This document shows positions 1 through 7,167 of a DNA stretch of 10,363 nt, one piece after another; within the stretch, counting starts at the first letter, position 1, and each line of letters starts with the position of its first letter. Both the position numbers and the translations under genes were made by a program. The notes under the pieces were generated by a model. That model searched no databases. It was given only the letters and a program-made list of their open reading frames with translations, and had not been told where the DNA came from. The stretch is from Tardiphaga sp. (GTDB lineage: Bacteria; Pseudomonadota; Alphaproteobacteria; Rhizobiales; Xanthobacteraceae), in the NCBI GenBank assembly GCA_014377915.1, contig JACMOT010000238.1, positions 1-10,363 on the forward strand, written 5' to 3'.

Positions 1-1128
1 CGCGATCGACTTGCCGAGCGAGGTTTTGCCGACGCCGGGAGGTCCGACCAGGCACAGGATCGGCCCGGTGAGCTTGTTGGCGCGAGACTGCACGGCGAGA
101 TACTCGACGATCCGGTCCTTGACCTTCTCAAGCCCGTAGTGGTCGTTGTCGAGCACTTCCTGCGCGGCGTTGAGGTCCTTCTTGACCTTGGACTTCTTGC
201 CCCACGGGAGCGACAGCAGCCAGTCGAGATAGTTGCGCACGACGGTCGCTTCCGCGGACATCGGCGACATCTGGCGCAGCTTCTTGAGCTCGTGCTGGGC
301 CTTTTCGCGGGCTTCCTTCGACAATTTGGTCTTGGCGATCTTCTCTTCGATGTCGGCCAGTTCGTCGCGACCTTCGTCGTCGCCGAGCTCCTTCTGGATC
401 GCCTTCATCTGCTCGTTGAGATAGTACTCGCGCTGGGTCTTCTCCATCTGCCGTTTGACGCGGCTGCGGATACGCTTCTCGACCTGCAGCACCGAGATCT
501 CGCTCTCCATCAGCCCGAGCACCTTCTCCAGGCGCGCGGTGACGGACAGCGTCTCCAGGATGCCCTGGCGATCGGCGATCTTGACGGCGAGGTGCGAGGC
601 CACGGTGTCGCCGAGCTTGGCGAAATCGGTGATCGCCTGCACGACGCCTACGACTTCGGCGGAGATCTTCTTGTTGAGCTTCACGTAGCTCTCGAAGTCG
701 GACACGACCGAGCGCGACATGGCCTCCGCTTCGACGGACGCACCGTCAGTATCGGCCAGCGCGGTAGCAGTGGCTTCATAGTATTCGGCGCGGTCGGAAT
801 ACTTCTCGACCTTGGCGCGCTCGAGCCCCTCCACCAGCACCTTGACGGTGCCGTCGGGAAGCTTCAGGAGCTGCAACACGCTGGCGAGCGTGCCGATCTC
901 GTAGATGGAGTCGGGGGTGGGGTCGTCGTCCGACGCGTTCTTCTGCGTGGCGAGCATGATCAGGGCGTCGTTCTTCATCACCTCTTCGAGCGCGCGGATC
1001 GATTTCTCGCGTCCGACGAAGAGCGGCACAATCATGTGCGGGAAGACGACGATGTCGCGAAGCGGCAACACCGGATAAGAGTGGCTTTCGCCGTGAACGA
1101 TGGTTGGCCGGAGTTTAGAGGCAGTCAT
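1..1128 (-). CDS. lon: ATP-dependent protease Lon (La), N-terminal part, cut by window edge
   Basis: Lon is a cytoplasmic homo-oligomeric AAA+ serine protease that degrades misfolded proteins and specific regulators. The reading frame is open from an ATG at 1126-1128 to the window edge, giving the first 376 residues of a protein usually near 800. The start reads MTASKLRPTIVHGE, followed by the typical Lon N-domain segment LPLRDIVVFPHMIVPLFVGR. Later come IGTLASVLQLLKLPDGTVK, the helical linker RVKRQMEKTQREYYLNEQMK, and, at the edge, the Walker A motif GPPGVGKT at about residues 362-369. The sensor, Walker B and Ser-Lys protease domain lie outside the window. An AAGGAA purine run about 8 nt upstream supports this start; another ATG at 1133-1135 runs into a stop after six codons. 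I see no frameshift in the segments I translated. It lies downstream of clpX in the same direction but behind a terminator, so it probably has its own promoter. Confidence 0.97.
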   Translation of the reverse strand, partial: MTASKLRPTIVHGESHSYPVLPLRDIVVFPHMIVPLFVGREKSIRALEEVMKNDALIMLATQKNASDDDPTPDSIYEIGTLASVLQLLKLPDGTVKVLVEGLERAKVEKYSDRAEYYEATATALADTDGASVEAEAMSRSVVSDFESYVKLNKKISAEVVGVVQAITDFAKLGDTVASHLAVKIADRQGILETLSVTARLEKVLGLMESEISVLQVEKRIRSRVKRQMEKTQREYYLNEQMKAIQKELGDDEGRDELADIEEKIAKTKLSKEAREKAQHELKKLRQMSPMSAEATVVRNYLDWLLSLPWGKKSKVKKDLNAAQEVLDNDHYGLEKVKDRIVEYLAVQSRANKLTGPILCLVGPPGVGKTSLGKSIA

Positions 1129-1298
1129 GGCCCATTCCTTTTGCTGTGCCCCCTTGCACGTGGCCCGCTTTGTTGCGCGACCGCCACAAGGTGCCGATTT
1201 TCCGTCTGGCTCGGCCGACCGAAATTCCTCGGTCTTGGGCTCTACTTCCGGATCGTGACGGCGAATCTCAGGGGAGTATTTGTGTTCGCCAACAGCAT

Positions 1299-1328
1299 TA
1301 GGTGGCTATGCCGCGGGGGGGTGTCAAG
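1299..1328 (-). promoter_or_regulatory. candidate lon promoter (heat-shock-like -35)
   Basis: On the minus strand CTTGACA (1322-1328) matches the alphaproteobacterial sigma-32 -35 element (CTTGAC) and the sigma-70 -35 (TTGACA). The best -10 candidate is CCTAAT around 1297-1302, but the spacing is about 20 nt, which is longer than usual. Heat-shock control of lon is well known in other bacteria. Here the -35 is clear and the -10 is weak, so this is tentative. Confidence 0.3.
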
Positions 1329-1377
1329 AGATGGAAAACACCGGTAAGACAGGCGGATTGCACGTAATCGGCATGTG

Positions 1378-1412
1378 AAAAGACGGCCGCCGATAGGCTC
1401 GGCAGCCGTCTT
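1378..1412 (-). terminator. Rho-independent terminator of clpX
   Basis: On the minus strand a 12-bp stem (arms 1401-1412 and 1380-1391, one G-U pair, 9-nt loop 1392-1400) is followed directly by TTTT. It lies 37 bp after the clpX stop codon. On the plus strand the G-U pair becomes a C-A mismatch, so the structure fits minus-strand transcription better. It separates clpX from lon. Confidence 0.8.
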
Positions 1413-1448
1413 GTTGCAACCTGGTCTCTACCCGAAACGCGACTCGTA

Positions 1449-2723
1449 TCAGGCGCTGGCGCTGCTCTCGGCAGTGCGATCTGAGCGGTCAGCATAGATG
1501 TAAAGCGGACGCGCAGTCCCCTCGACGACTTCGCGGGAAATAACCACCTCCTCCACACCTTCCAGACCTGGAAGGTCGAACATGGTCTCAAGCAGAATGC
1601 TCTCCAGGATGGATCGCAGGCCGCGCGCGCCGGTCTTGCGCTCGATCGCCCTGCGCGCCACCGCGCCCAGCGCCTCGTCGGCGAAGGTCAGCTCGATGTT
1701 CTCCATCTCGAACAGCCGCTGGTACTGCTTGACCAGCGCGTTCTTCGGATCGGTCAGGATCTTCTTCAGCGAGGCCTCGTCGAGATCCTCGAGCGTCGCC
1801 ACGACAGGCAGACGACCGACGAATTCCGGGATCAGGCCGTATTTCAGCAAATCCTCGGGCTCGACATGACGGAAGATTTCGCCGGTGCGGCGATCTTCCG
1901 GGGCCAGAACCTGCGCGGCGAAACCGATCGAGGTGGACCGACCACGCGCCGAGATAATCTTCTCGAGCCCGGAGAACGCGCCACCGCAGATAAACAGGAT
2001 GTTGGTGGTGTCGACCTGCAGGAACTCCTGCTGCGGATGCTTGCGGCCGCCCTGCGGCGGAACGGAAGCCACCGTGCCTTCCATGATCTTCAGCAGAGCC
2101 TGCTGCACGCCCTCGCCCGACACATCGCGGGTGATCGAGGGATTGTCGGACTTGCGCGAGATCTTGTCGATTTCGTCGATATAGACGATGCCACGCTGCG
2201 CCCGCTCGACATTGTAGTCGGCCGCCTGCAGCAGCTTCAGGATGATGTTCTCGACGTCCTCACCGACATAGCCGGCCTCGGTCAGCGTCGTCGCATCGGC
2301 CATCGTGAACGGCACATCGAGAATGCGGGCGAGCGTCTGCGCGAGCAGAGTCTTGCCCGAACCAGTCGGTCCGATCAGCAGAATGTTCGACTTCGCGAGT
2401 TCGACGTCGTTGTGCTTGGTCTGGTGGTTGAGGCGCTTATAGTGATTGTGCACCGCGACCGAGAGGACCTTCTTGGCATGGTTCTGGCCGATGACGTAAT
2501 CATCGAGAACCTTGCAGATTTCCTTCGGCGTCGGAATTCCGTCGCGCGACTTCACCAGCGAGGATTTGTTTTCCTCGCGAATGATATCCATGCAGAGCTC
2601 GACGCACTCGTCGCAGATGAAGACGGTGGGACCCGCGATCAATTTGCGAACTTCGTGCTGGCTCTTGCCGCAGAACGAACAATACAGCGTGTTCTTGGAG
2701 TCGCTGGTCCCGACCTTACTCAT
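1449..2723 (-). CDS. clpX: ClpX, ATP-dependent unfoldase subunit of ClpXP
   Basis: ClpX is the hexameric AAA+ unfoldase that recognises substrates such as ssrA-tagged proteins, unfolds them and threads them into ClpP. The product is 424 residues, the same length as E. coli ClpX. Visible in order: an N-terminal zinc-binding domain with C15/C18 and C37/C40; Walker A GPTGSGKT (118-125); pore loop GYVG (151-154); Walker B IVYIDEID (179-186); RKH loop (227-229); ClpP-docking loop IGF (266-268); arginine-finger region EFVGRLP (R304); sensor 2 GARGLR (365-370). All functional elements are intact. The ATG start has GGAGAATAG just upstream. It lies downstream of clpP on the same strand, but with a 438-bp gap rather than the short gap of many bacteria. 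A strong terminator follows it. Confidence 0.98.
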   Translation of the reverse strand: MSKVGTSDSKNTLYCSFCGKSQHEVRKLIAGPTVFICDECVELCMDIIREENKSSLVKSRDGIPTPKEICKVLDDYVIGQNHAKKVLSVAVHNHYKRLNHQTKHNDVELAKSNILLIGPTGSGKTLLAQTLARILDVPFTMADATTLTEAGYVGEDVENIILKLLQAADYNVERAQRGIVYIDEIDKISRKSDNPSITRDVSGEGVQQALLKIMEGTVASVPPQGGRKHPQQEFLQVDTTNILFICGGAFSGLEKIISARGRSTSIGFAAQVLAPEDRRTGEIFRHVEPEDLLKYGLIPEFVGRLPVVATLEDLDEASLKKILTDPKNALVKQYQRLFEMENIELTFADEALGAVARRAIERKTGARGLRSILESILLETMFDLPGLEGVEEVVISREVVEGTARPLYIYADRSDRTAESSASA

Positions 2724-3161
2724 TCTATTCTCCGTCCGCCGTTCGATCTTGTCCGCTCGGTCGCCCCATTACGGAACCCATCCGTAGATAGAGCAAAATC
2801 CGTACCAAAAAAGACCCCGTTCCAGAATGCCGTACGAATCACGGCTTACTCGAATCTCCCGCGATACTAACCGATCCGCCTGAGCGAACCATGCTGACAG
2901 CCGTTGATCAAGAATTCGCTAATCGACGCGGCACCTGGCGCCGTGACAATAGCGTGATTTGCGGCCGTTCAGCGAACAAAGCGACGAAATCGGCCCAGCG
3001 TTGCGCGAATGCCACGTTCCACAAGTACGAAAGAGGAACCTGTGTCCCGACAAATTCGGCACTGAATACCAATTAAGAACAATCGTCGTCTGCGAATGGG
3101 ACAGTCGGCGCGCGGGCGCCGACTGTCTCGGTGCGTGTAAAGCAATTCTGACTGCGCCTTG
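2724..3161. other. clpX-clpP intergenic region (438 bp)
   Basis: No protein gene is supported; the open frames here lack good start signals and family resemblance. Downstream of clpP there is a small inverted repeat across its stop codon (GCGCC-N7-GGCGC, 3154-3170) and a long hairpin at 3098-3129. Nearer clpX there are two GANTC (CcrM-type methylation) sites at 2836-2840 and 2852-2856. The sequence must carry the clpX leader and probably its promoter. I could not pick a -35/-10 pair with good spacing on the minus strand. Confidence 0.5.
3098..3129 (-). terminator. long hairpin after clpP, possible terminator without U-tract
   Basis: Arms 3100-3111 and 3116-3127 form a perfect 12-bp GC-rich stem closing a 4-nt loop (3112-3115). 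It lies about 35 bp past the clpP stop on the minus strand. The bases after it on the minus strand (CCATTCGC) are not U-rich, so it may instead be a 3'-end stabiliser, a pause or processing site, or act with Rho. The structure is certain from the sequence; the role is inferred. Confidence 0.45.
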
Positions 3162-3794
3162 TTACGGCGCCTTCGGCGTCGATTCCTCGGCGCGCTTGTC
3201 GATCACCTTGTCGATAATGCCGAAATCACGCGCCATATCGGCGGTGAGGAATTTGTCGCGCTCCAGCGCGTCCTCGATCGCCTGATAAGTCTGGCCGGTG
3301 TGGGTGACGTAGATCTCGTTCAGCCGCTTCTTCAGGTTCAGGATTTCCTGGGCGTGCAGCATGATGTCGGTGGCCTGGCCCTGGAAACCGCCGGAGGGCT
3401 GGTGCACCATGATACGCGAATTCGGCAACGAGAAGCGCATGTCCTTGTGGCCAGCGCAGAGCAGCAGCGAACCCATCGAGGCCGCCTGACCGATGCACAG
3501 CGTCGACACCGGCGGACGGATGAACTGCATCGTGTCGTAAATCGCCAGACCCGACGTCACCACGCCGCCCGGCGAGTTGATATACATCGAGATTTCCTTC
3601 TTCGGATTCTCGGCTTCAAGGAACAGCAGCTGGGCGACGGTCAGCGTCGACATGCCGTCCTCGACAGGACCGGTCACGAAGATGATGCGCTCTTTCAGAA
3701 GACGCGAGAAAATGTCGTAGGCCCGTTCTCCGCGGTTGGTCTGTTCGACCACCATCGGGACGAGGTTCATGTAGGTTTCCACCGGGTCGCGCAT
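3162..3794 (-). CDS. clpP: ClpP, proteolytic subunit of Clp protease
   Basis: ClpP is the tetradecameric serine peptidase chamber that hydrolyses proteins delivered by ClpX or ClpA. The product is 210 residues, normal for the family. The catalytic triad is visible: Ser106 in GQAASMGS, His131 in [10 protein letters not shown], and Asp180 in ERDKFLTA. The short N-terminal segment [33 protein letters not shown] matches alphaproteobacterial ClpP, and an N-terminal propeptide is probably removed. The ATG at 3792-3794 has only a weak ribosome site (GGGTGA), but the family alignment supports it. It lies between tig and clpX, all on the minus strand. A terminator follows tig, so clpP probably has its own promoter in the 299-bp gap upstream. 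Confidence 0.98.
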   Translation of the reverse strand: MRDPVETYMNLVPMVVEQTNRGERAYDIFSRLLKERIIFVTGPVEDGMSTLTVAQLLFLEAENPKKEISMYINSPGGVVTSGLAIYDTMQFIRPPVSTLCIGQAASMGSLLLCAGHKDMRFSLPNSRIMVHQPSGGFQGQATDIMLHAQEILNLKKRLNEIYVTHTGQTYQAIEDALERDKFLTADMARDFGIIDKVIDKRAEESTPKAP

Positions 3795-3920
3795 TGATCA
3801 CCCAAAAGGTTGAAGAGACGTGGGTTGGAGGAGACGCGAGCCCATCGGCCAGGCTTGAACCGGTTACGGTTTGCCGGATGGGGACCAACGTCCCGTAGTG
3901 CAGGAGTAACAAACAGAGTC

Positions 3921-3951
3921 CACAGATATGGACCAATCGACCGGCGACAAG
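3921..3951 (-). promoter_or_regulatory. candidate clpP promoter, heat-shock-like
   Basis: On the minus strand CTTGTC (3946-3951) is followed after 15 nt by CATATCTGTG (3921-3930). The latter matches the alphaproteobacterial sigma-32 -10 pattern CYTATNTNNG at all but one position. The spacing is slightly short for that class (about 17-18 is usual). A sigma-70 reading (TTGTCG, 16 nt, TATCTG) is also possible. A perfect inverted repeat GTCCA-N6-TGGAC (3918-3933) overlaps the -10. The clpP leader would be about 120 nt. Confidence 0.35.
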
Positions 3952-4044
3952 GCCAGCGGCCGTTGAAGCTCTCAAACGCCAGTTCAAGCCGATTCGGACG
4001 GCCACGGCAAAGCGATCCAGCCGTCGGCACGGTGGTATTGCCGG

Positions 4045-4079
4045 ATATTATTAACGCCGGCCGAAAATCCGGCCGGCGT
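4045..4079 (-). terminator. Rho-independent terminator of tig
   Basis: On the minus strand a perfect 10-bp GC stem (arms 4070-4079 and 4054-4063) closes a 6-nt loop (4064-4069). It is followed by the AT-rich tail TAATAATAT. It begins 14 bp after the tig stop codon, and so separates tig from clpP. Confidence 0.78.
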
Positions 4080-4093
4080 CAGGAGAGATCAGA

Positions 4094-5455
4094 TCAGGCC
4101 GCGTTCTTCTCGGCGTCCTCGTCCTTGTAGAGCTCCTCGCGGCTGACCTTCTTCTCGGTCACGGTGGCGAGTTCGAGAATGAAATCGACCACCTTGTCCT
4201 CGTAGATCGGTGCACGAAGCTGCGCCAATGCGTTGGCATTGTTGCGGTAATAGTCCCAGACTTCCTTCTCGCGACCGGGCATCGAACGGGCCCGCTCGAC
4301 CACCGCGCGGCTGACTTCATCGTCCGTGACGGTGATCTTGTTCTTCTCGCCGATCTCCGACAGCACCAGGCCGAGGCGCACGCGACGATCGGCGATCTTG
4401 CGATATTCTTCCATCGCCGCTTCTTCGGTGGTGCTCTCATCGGCGAAGGATTTGCCGGTCGATTCCATCTCCGACTTGATGGAATTCCACATCAGCTTGA
4501 ACTCTTCCTCGATCAGCGACGGCGGCGCGCCGAACTGGTGGGTCTCGTCGAGACGGTCGAGCAACAGGCGCTTGACGCGCTGGCGGGTCGCGCCGGCGTA
4601 TTCCTGGGTCAGCCGCTCCTTGGCGGCTTCCTTGAGCTTGTCGAGCGATTCCAGACCGAGCGTCTTGGCGAATTCGTCATCGATCACGGTGTCGACCGGC
4701 GATTCGACCGCGGTGGCGGTGGTCGCGAATTCGGCTGGCTTGCCGGCCAGGGTCTCGCTGGCATAGTTGGTCGGGAACGACACCTTGAGGGTACGGGTCT
4801 CGCCGGCGGCGATCCCGATCAGCTGCTCTTCAAAGCCCGGAATGAAGGTGTTGGACCCGATCAGGACCTGGATGCCTTCGCCCGTGCCACCGTCGAACGG
4901 CACGCCTTCGATGGTGCCGGTGAAGCTGACGGTGACGCGGTCGCCGGATTCGGCCTTGGCGCCCCCGGCCTTTGCAATGAAGGTGCGGTTCTGGTCGGCG
5001 ACGCGCTTGATGGCTTCATCGACATCCGATTCCGACACATCGGCAACCGGCTTCTCGACGGCAAAGCTCTTGAAGTCGGCCAGTTCGATCGCCGGCACGA
5101 CTTCGATCGCAACGGTGTAATTGAGGTCGGACTTGCCGGTCAGGATGTCTTCGACTTCCTTCTGCTCGGTCGGCATCGTCACCTTCGGCTCGGTGGCGAG
5201 ACGGAAACCGCGCTCGGTAAAGATCTGCGAATTGGTGTCGCGGATCAATTCCTCGACCGTCTCGGCGGCAACCGAGCGGCCGTACAGGCGCTTCAGATGG
5301 CCCATCGGGACCTTGCCGGGGCGGAAACCGTTGAGCTTGACCTTGCCCTTCATGTCGTCGAGTCGCGCATCGACCTTGGCTTCGATGTCGGCGGCCGGGA
5401 CGTTGACCTGGAATTCGCGCTTCAGTCCGTCGGAGACGGTTTCATTCACCTGCAT
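4094..5455 (-). CDS. tig: trigger factor, ribosome-associated chaperone and prolyl isomerase
   Basis: Trigger factor binds ribosomal protein L23 at the exit tunnel and shields nascent chains. The product is 453 residues, within the usual range. The N-terminal ribosome-binding domain carries the signature GFRPGKVP at 43-50, aligned with the E. coli site (GFRKGKVP). The FKBP-type isomerase domain spans about 165-250, starting at [10 protein letters not shown] (171-180). The C-terminal helical substrate cradle follows and ends in an acidic/lysine tail, DEDAEKNAA. The ATG has GGGAAGAAG 9-17 nt upstream, a rather long spacing. A TACAAT on the minus strand (5499-5504) could be a -10 for tig but has no good -35. 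The gene starts 168 bp after the tRNA-Leu gene on the same strand with no visible terminator between them, so read-through from the tRNA promoter is possible. Confidence 0.98.
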   Translation of the reverse strand: MQVNETVSDGLKREFQVNVPAADIEAKVDARLDDMKGKVKLNGFRPGKVPMGHLKRLYGRSVAAETVEELIRDTNSQIFTERGFRLATEPKVTMPTEQKEVEDILTGKSDLNYTVAIEVVPAIELADFKSFAVEKPVADVSESDVDEAIKRVADQNRTFIAKAGGAKAESGDRVTVSFTGTIEGVPFDGGTGEGIQVLIGSNTFIPGFEEQLIGIAAGETRTLKVSFPTNYASETLAGKPAEFATTATAVESPVDTVIDDEFAKTLGLESLDKLKEAAKERLTQEYAGATRQRVKRLLLDRLDETHQFGAPPSLIEEEFKLMWNSIKSEMESTGKSFADESTTEEAAMEEYRKIADRRVRLGLVLSEIGEKNKITVTDDEVSRAVVERARSMPGREKEVWDYYRNNANALAQLRAPIYEDKVVDFILELATVTEKKVSREELYKDEDAEKNAA

Positions 5456-5623
5456 GGCGTCAATCTTCTTCCCGCTTGGTCCGGCTCAACGGCCAGACAT
5501 TGTAAATCTCGGCGACATCAGGCCCGAAAGCCCGCATCGGTGGTTCATTGGACGTCATCTCATCAAGGAAAGGCCCTTGGGAAACGTGTCCGGAAATCGT
5601 CGTGCTCACGCGCGATCGGCGCC

Positions 5624-5708
5624 TGGTGCGGGCGGAGGGACTCGAACCCCCACAACTTGCGTCGGCGGCACCTAAAGCCGCTGCGTCTACCAATTCCGCC
5701 ACGCCCGC
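5624..5708 (-). tRNA. tRNA-Leu, anticodon UAG
   Basis: On the minus strand the acceptor arm GCGGGCG (5702-5708) pairs perfectly with CGCCCGC (5628-5634), followed by discriminator A (5627) and an encoded CCA (5624-5626). The D-arm has GGTAGACGC, the anticodon arm is GCGGC-TTTAGGT-GCCGC with anticodon TAG reading CUA-type leucine codons, and the T-arm carries GGTTCGAGTCC. The long variable arm marks a class II tRNA. At 85 nt including CCA the size is normal. Confidence 0.96.
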
Positions 5709-5744
5709 AAAAGCACCGTCGGTCGCGATGCCGCGAGCGGCGGG

Positions 5745-5775
5745 CTTATAACATGACGTTGGTTGTTCGCATCAA
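5745..5775 (-). promoter_or_regulatory. candidate sigma-70 promoter of tRNA-Leu
   Basis: On the minus strand TTGATG (5770-5775) and TATAAG (5745-5750), or the overlapping TTATAA (5746-5751), are separated by 18-19 nt. Transcription would start near 5738, about 30 nt before the tRNA. It may also feed tig. The plus-strand oxidase-fold gene begins about 80 bp away on the other side, so this is a divergent control region. Confidence 0.5.
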
Positions 5776-5853
5776 AAAAATGGCTTTGGCAAGCCCGGCG
5801 CCCGTTTCCGGCGTTTGCTGGACATATCCGGCGGAAAATGATCGGGATTGGCG

Positions 5854-7164
5854 ATGACCCAGCCCGTCACTGCCCTCACTCGCCGCACCCTGATCGCGGC
5901 CATCAGCGGGACGATTCTCTCGCCCTGGCTGCCGGCTTCGGCGCTCGCGCAGACCCGCCGCCTCGCGCTGCAGGCTGGGCCCGGTTCCACCGTGCCGCGG
6001 CCGGGCGCCACCACCGCGACCTGGCAATTGGGGCCCGCGCCGGCGGACGGGCCACCCCGCTTCCGGCGCGGCGACGAGATCGATGTCAGCTTCCAGAACC
6101 GGCTCCCGATTGCGCTGGCCCTGAACTGGACCGGGATTACCGGGACGTCCGAAGCAGAGGCGCTGCTCGGCCGCCTCCCCGTGGCGGCAGGCGGCACCGA
6201 CGCCTTTCGGTTGCGGCCGCGGCACGCCGGGACCTGCCTCGTCGACACAAGGCTGCTCGGTGACGGCCAGTCGCACCCCTCGCCGGCTTGCGCGCTGGTG
6301 GTCGAGGAGAACGAGCCGGTCGCGGTCGATCGCGATGTGCTCTGGCTGATCGAGGATGTCCGACTGCGCGACGACAATAGCGCGATCGCCCCCGGAACAG
6401 ATCCGAAAGACACCACGGCGCTGTTCACCATCAACGGCAAAGCCAGCCTCGAACTCACCGCAAGACCTCATGAAAGGCTCAGGCTTCGCATCATCAATGG
6501 CTGTCAACGCAATGTGATCGCGATACGAATCGAGGGTTACGAGGTTCGGGTAATGGCCATTGACGGGCAGCCCGCCGAGCCGTTTCTGGCGCGCAACAGC
6601 CAGCTGGTACTGGCGCCGGGCACCCGGATCGATGCCTTCGTCGATGTGCTGCGACCGGGCGGTTCGGCTACCACCATCCTGCTGCATGATGGCCGGGAGC
6701 CGCGCCCGATCGCCAGCCTGATCGTGTCCGGCGAGGCCCCGATCCGGCCCCAGCCCTTGCCACCGGCCGCGCCCTTGCCGTCGAATGGCCTGCCCGCCCG
6801 GTTGGATCTGAAGAATGCGCTGCGGGTGGATCTCCCGCTCCAGGGTCCCGACTGGACCAGGCCGGTCGACTTCGCCACAAGACCACAGCCAGCCTTTCGC
6901 GCCAAAGCGGGCCGCACAATCGTGCTGGCGCTGGGCAATCGTGGGACATCCCCGGCGGTGTTCCATCTGAACGGCCACCATTTCCGGCTGCTCGACCGGC
7001 TCGATGATGGCTGGAAGCCGTATTGGCTGGACACGCTGCTGATCGAGGCCAGCCAGACCCAGCGTATTGCCTTGATGGCGGAGAATACCGGCCGCTGGCT
7101 GATGCAGGTCATGGCCGCCGATTGGGCCGCGCCCCGCCTGCTGCGCTGGTACGAGGTCGGCTGA
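5854..7164 (+). CDS. Tat-exported multicopper-oxidase-fold protein lacking most copper ligands
   Basis: The product is 436 residues from an ATG at 5854; an in-frame TTG at 5848 is also possible. A weak CGGGA lies about 8 nt before the ATG. The N-terminus is a twin-arginine signal, LTRRTLIAAISGTILSPWL, ending at ALA-Q (cut predicted after residue 32), so the protein is exported folded. The rest has the three-cupredoxin layout of multicopper oxidases: domain 1 about 40-150, domain 2 about 155-300, domain 3 about 315-436. The four ligand motifs are degraded. HWHG is replaced by NWTG (91-94), YHSH by VDTR (130-133), and HPxHLHGH by PAVFHLNGH (367-375), which keeps His371 and His375. The terminal HCH is replaced by QVM (418-420). 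It is therefore unlikely to be an active copper oxidase. E. coli FtsP (SufI), a divisome-stabilising protein, is a known non-copper member of this fold. Equivalence to FtsP is not shown: no division genes lie nearby. The real function is unknown. Confidence 0.85.
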   Translation: MTQPVTALTRRTLIAAISGTILSPWLPASALAQTRRLALQAGPGSTVPRPGATTATWQLGPAPADGPPRFRRGDEIDVSFQNRLPIALALNWTGITGTSEAEALLGRLPVAAGGTDAFRLRPRHAGTCLVDTRLLGDGQSHPSPACALVVEENEPVAVDRDVLWLIEDVRLRDDNSAIAPGTDPKDTTALFTINGKASLELTARPHERLRLRIINGCQRNVIAIRIEGYEVRVMAIDGQPAEPFLARNSQLVLAPGTRIDAFVDVLRPGGSATTILLHDGREPRPIASLIVSGEAPIRPQPLPPAAPLPSNGLPARLDLKNALRVDLPLQGPDWTRPVDFATRPQPAFRAKAGRTIVLALGNRGTSPAVFHLNGHHFRLLDRLDDGWKPYWLDTLLIEASQTQRIALMAENTGRWLMQVMAADWAAPRLLRWYEVG

Positions 7165-7167
7165 CCT

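Larger units (their letters stand above)
1129..1448. other. lon-clpX intergenic region (320 bp)
   Basis: No convincing gene is present. The clpX-proximal end holds a strong terminator (1378-1412). The middle has a promoter-like TTGACA on the minus strand (1322-1327). There is also a short perfect inverted repeat GACCGA-N6-TCGGTC at 1217-1234, within the probable lon leader. A C7 run on the minus strand directly follows the TTGACA. The lon leader would be about 170 nt if transcription starts from that promoter. Confidence 0.6.

Noticed and set aside
1217..1234. GACCGA-N6-TCGGTC inverted repeat in the lon leader
   Set aside because: Six-bp arms with an AT-poor context and no second copy seen; not enough to call an operator.
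139..1347. 402-residue open frame on the plus strand
   Set aside because: It lies antisense to the in-frame lon coding sequence, which shows unmistakable Lon motifs. Long antisense frames are expected in GC-rich genes.
1866..2870. 334-residue plus-strand frame
   Set aside because: Antisense to clpX and its leader; composition rich in Arg, Leu and Asp as expected for a shadow frame, with no recognisable family.
2891..3285. Plus-strand frames in the clpX-clpP gap
   Set aside because: Short, without good ribosome sites or family resemblance, and one runs into the clpP antisense strand.
5460..5702. Minus-strand 80-residue frame starting MAELVDAAALG
   Set aside because: Its first part is translated tRNA-Leu sequence, a common false gene. 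Only the last 32 codons are worth a note, listed as a finding.
5548..5751. Plus-strand peptide containing GLEPPQLAS
   Set aside because: This is a well-known type of spurious peptide read from the reverse complement of a tRNA gene.
4538..5857. 439-residue plus-strand frame
   Set aside because: Antisense to tig and continuing through the reverse complement of tRNA-Leu; no recognisable domain.
5746..6981. 411-residue minus-strand frame
   Set aside because: Antisense to the oxidase-fold gene, which has a Tat signal and recognisable cupredoxin motifs. The minus frame has neither.
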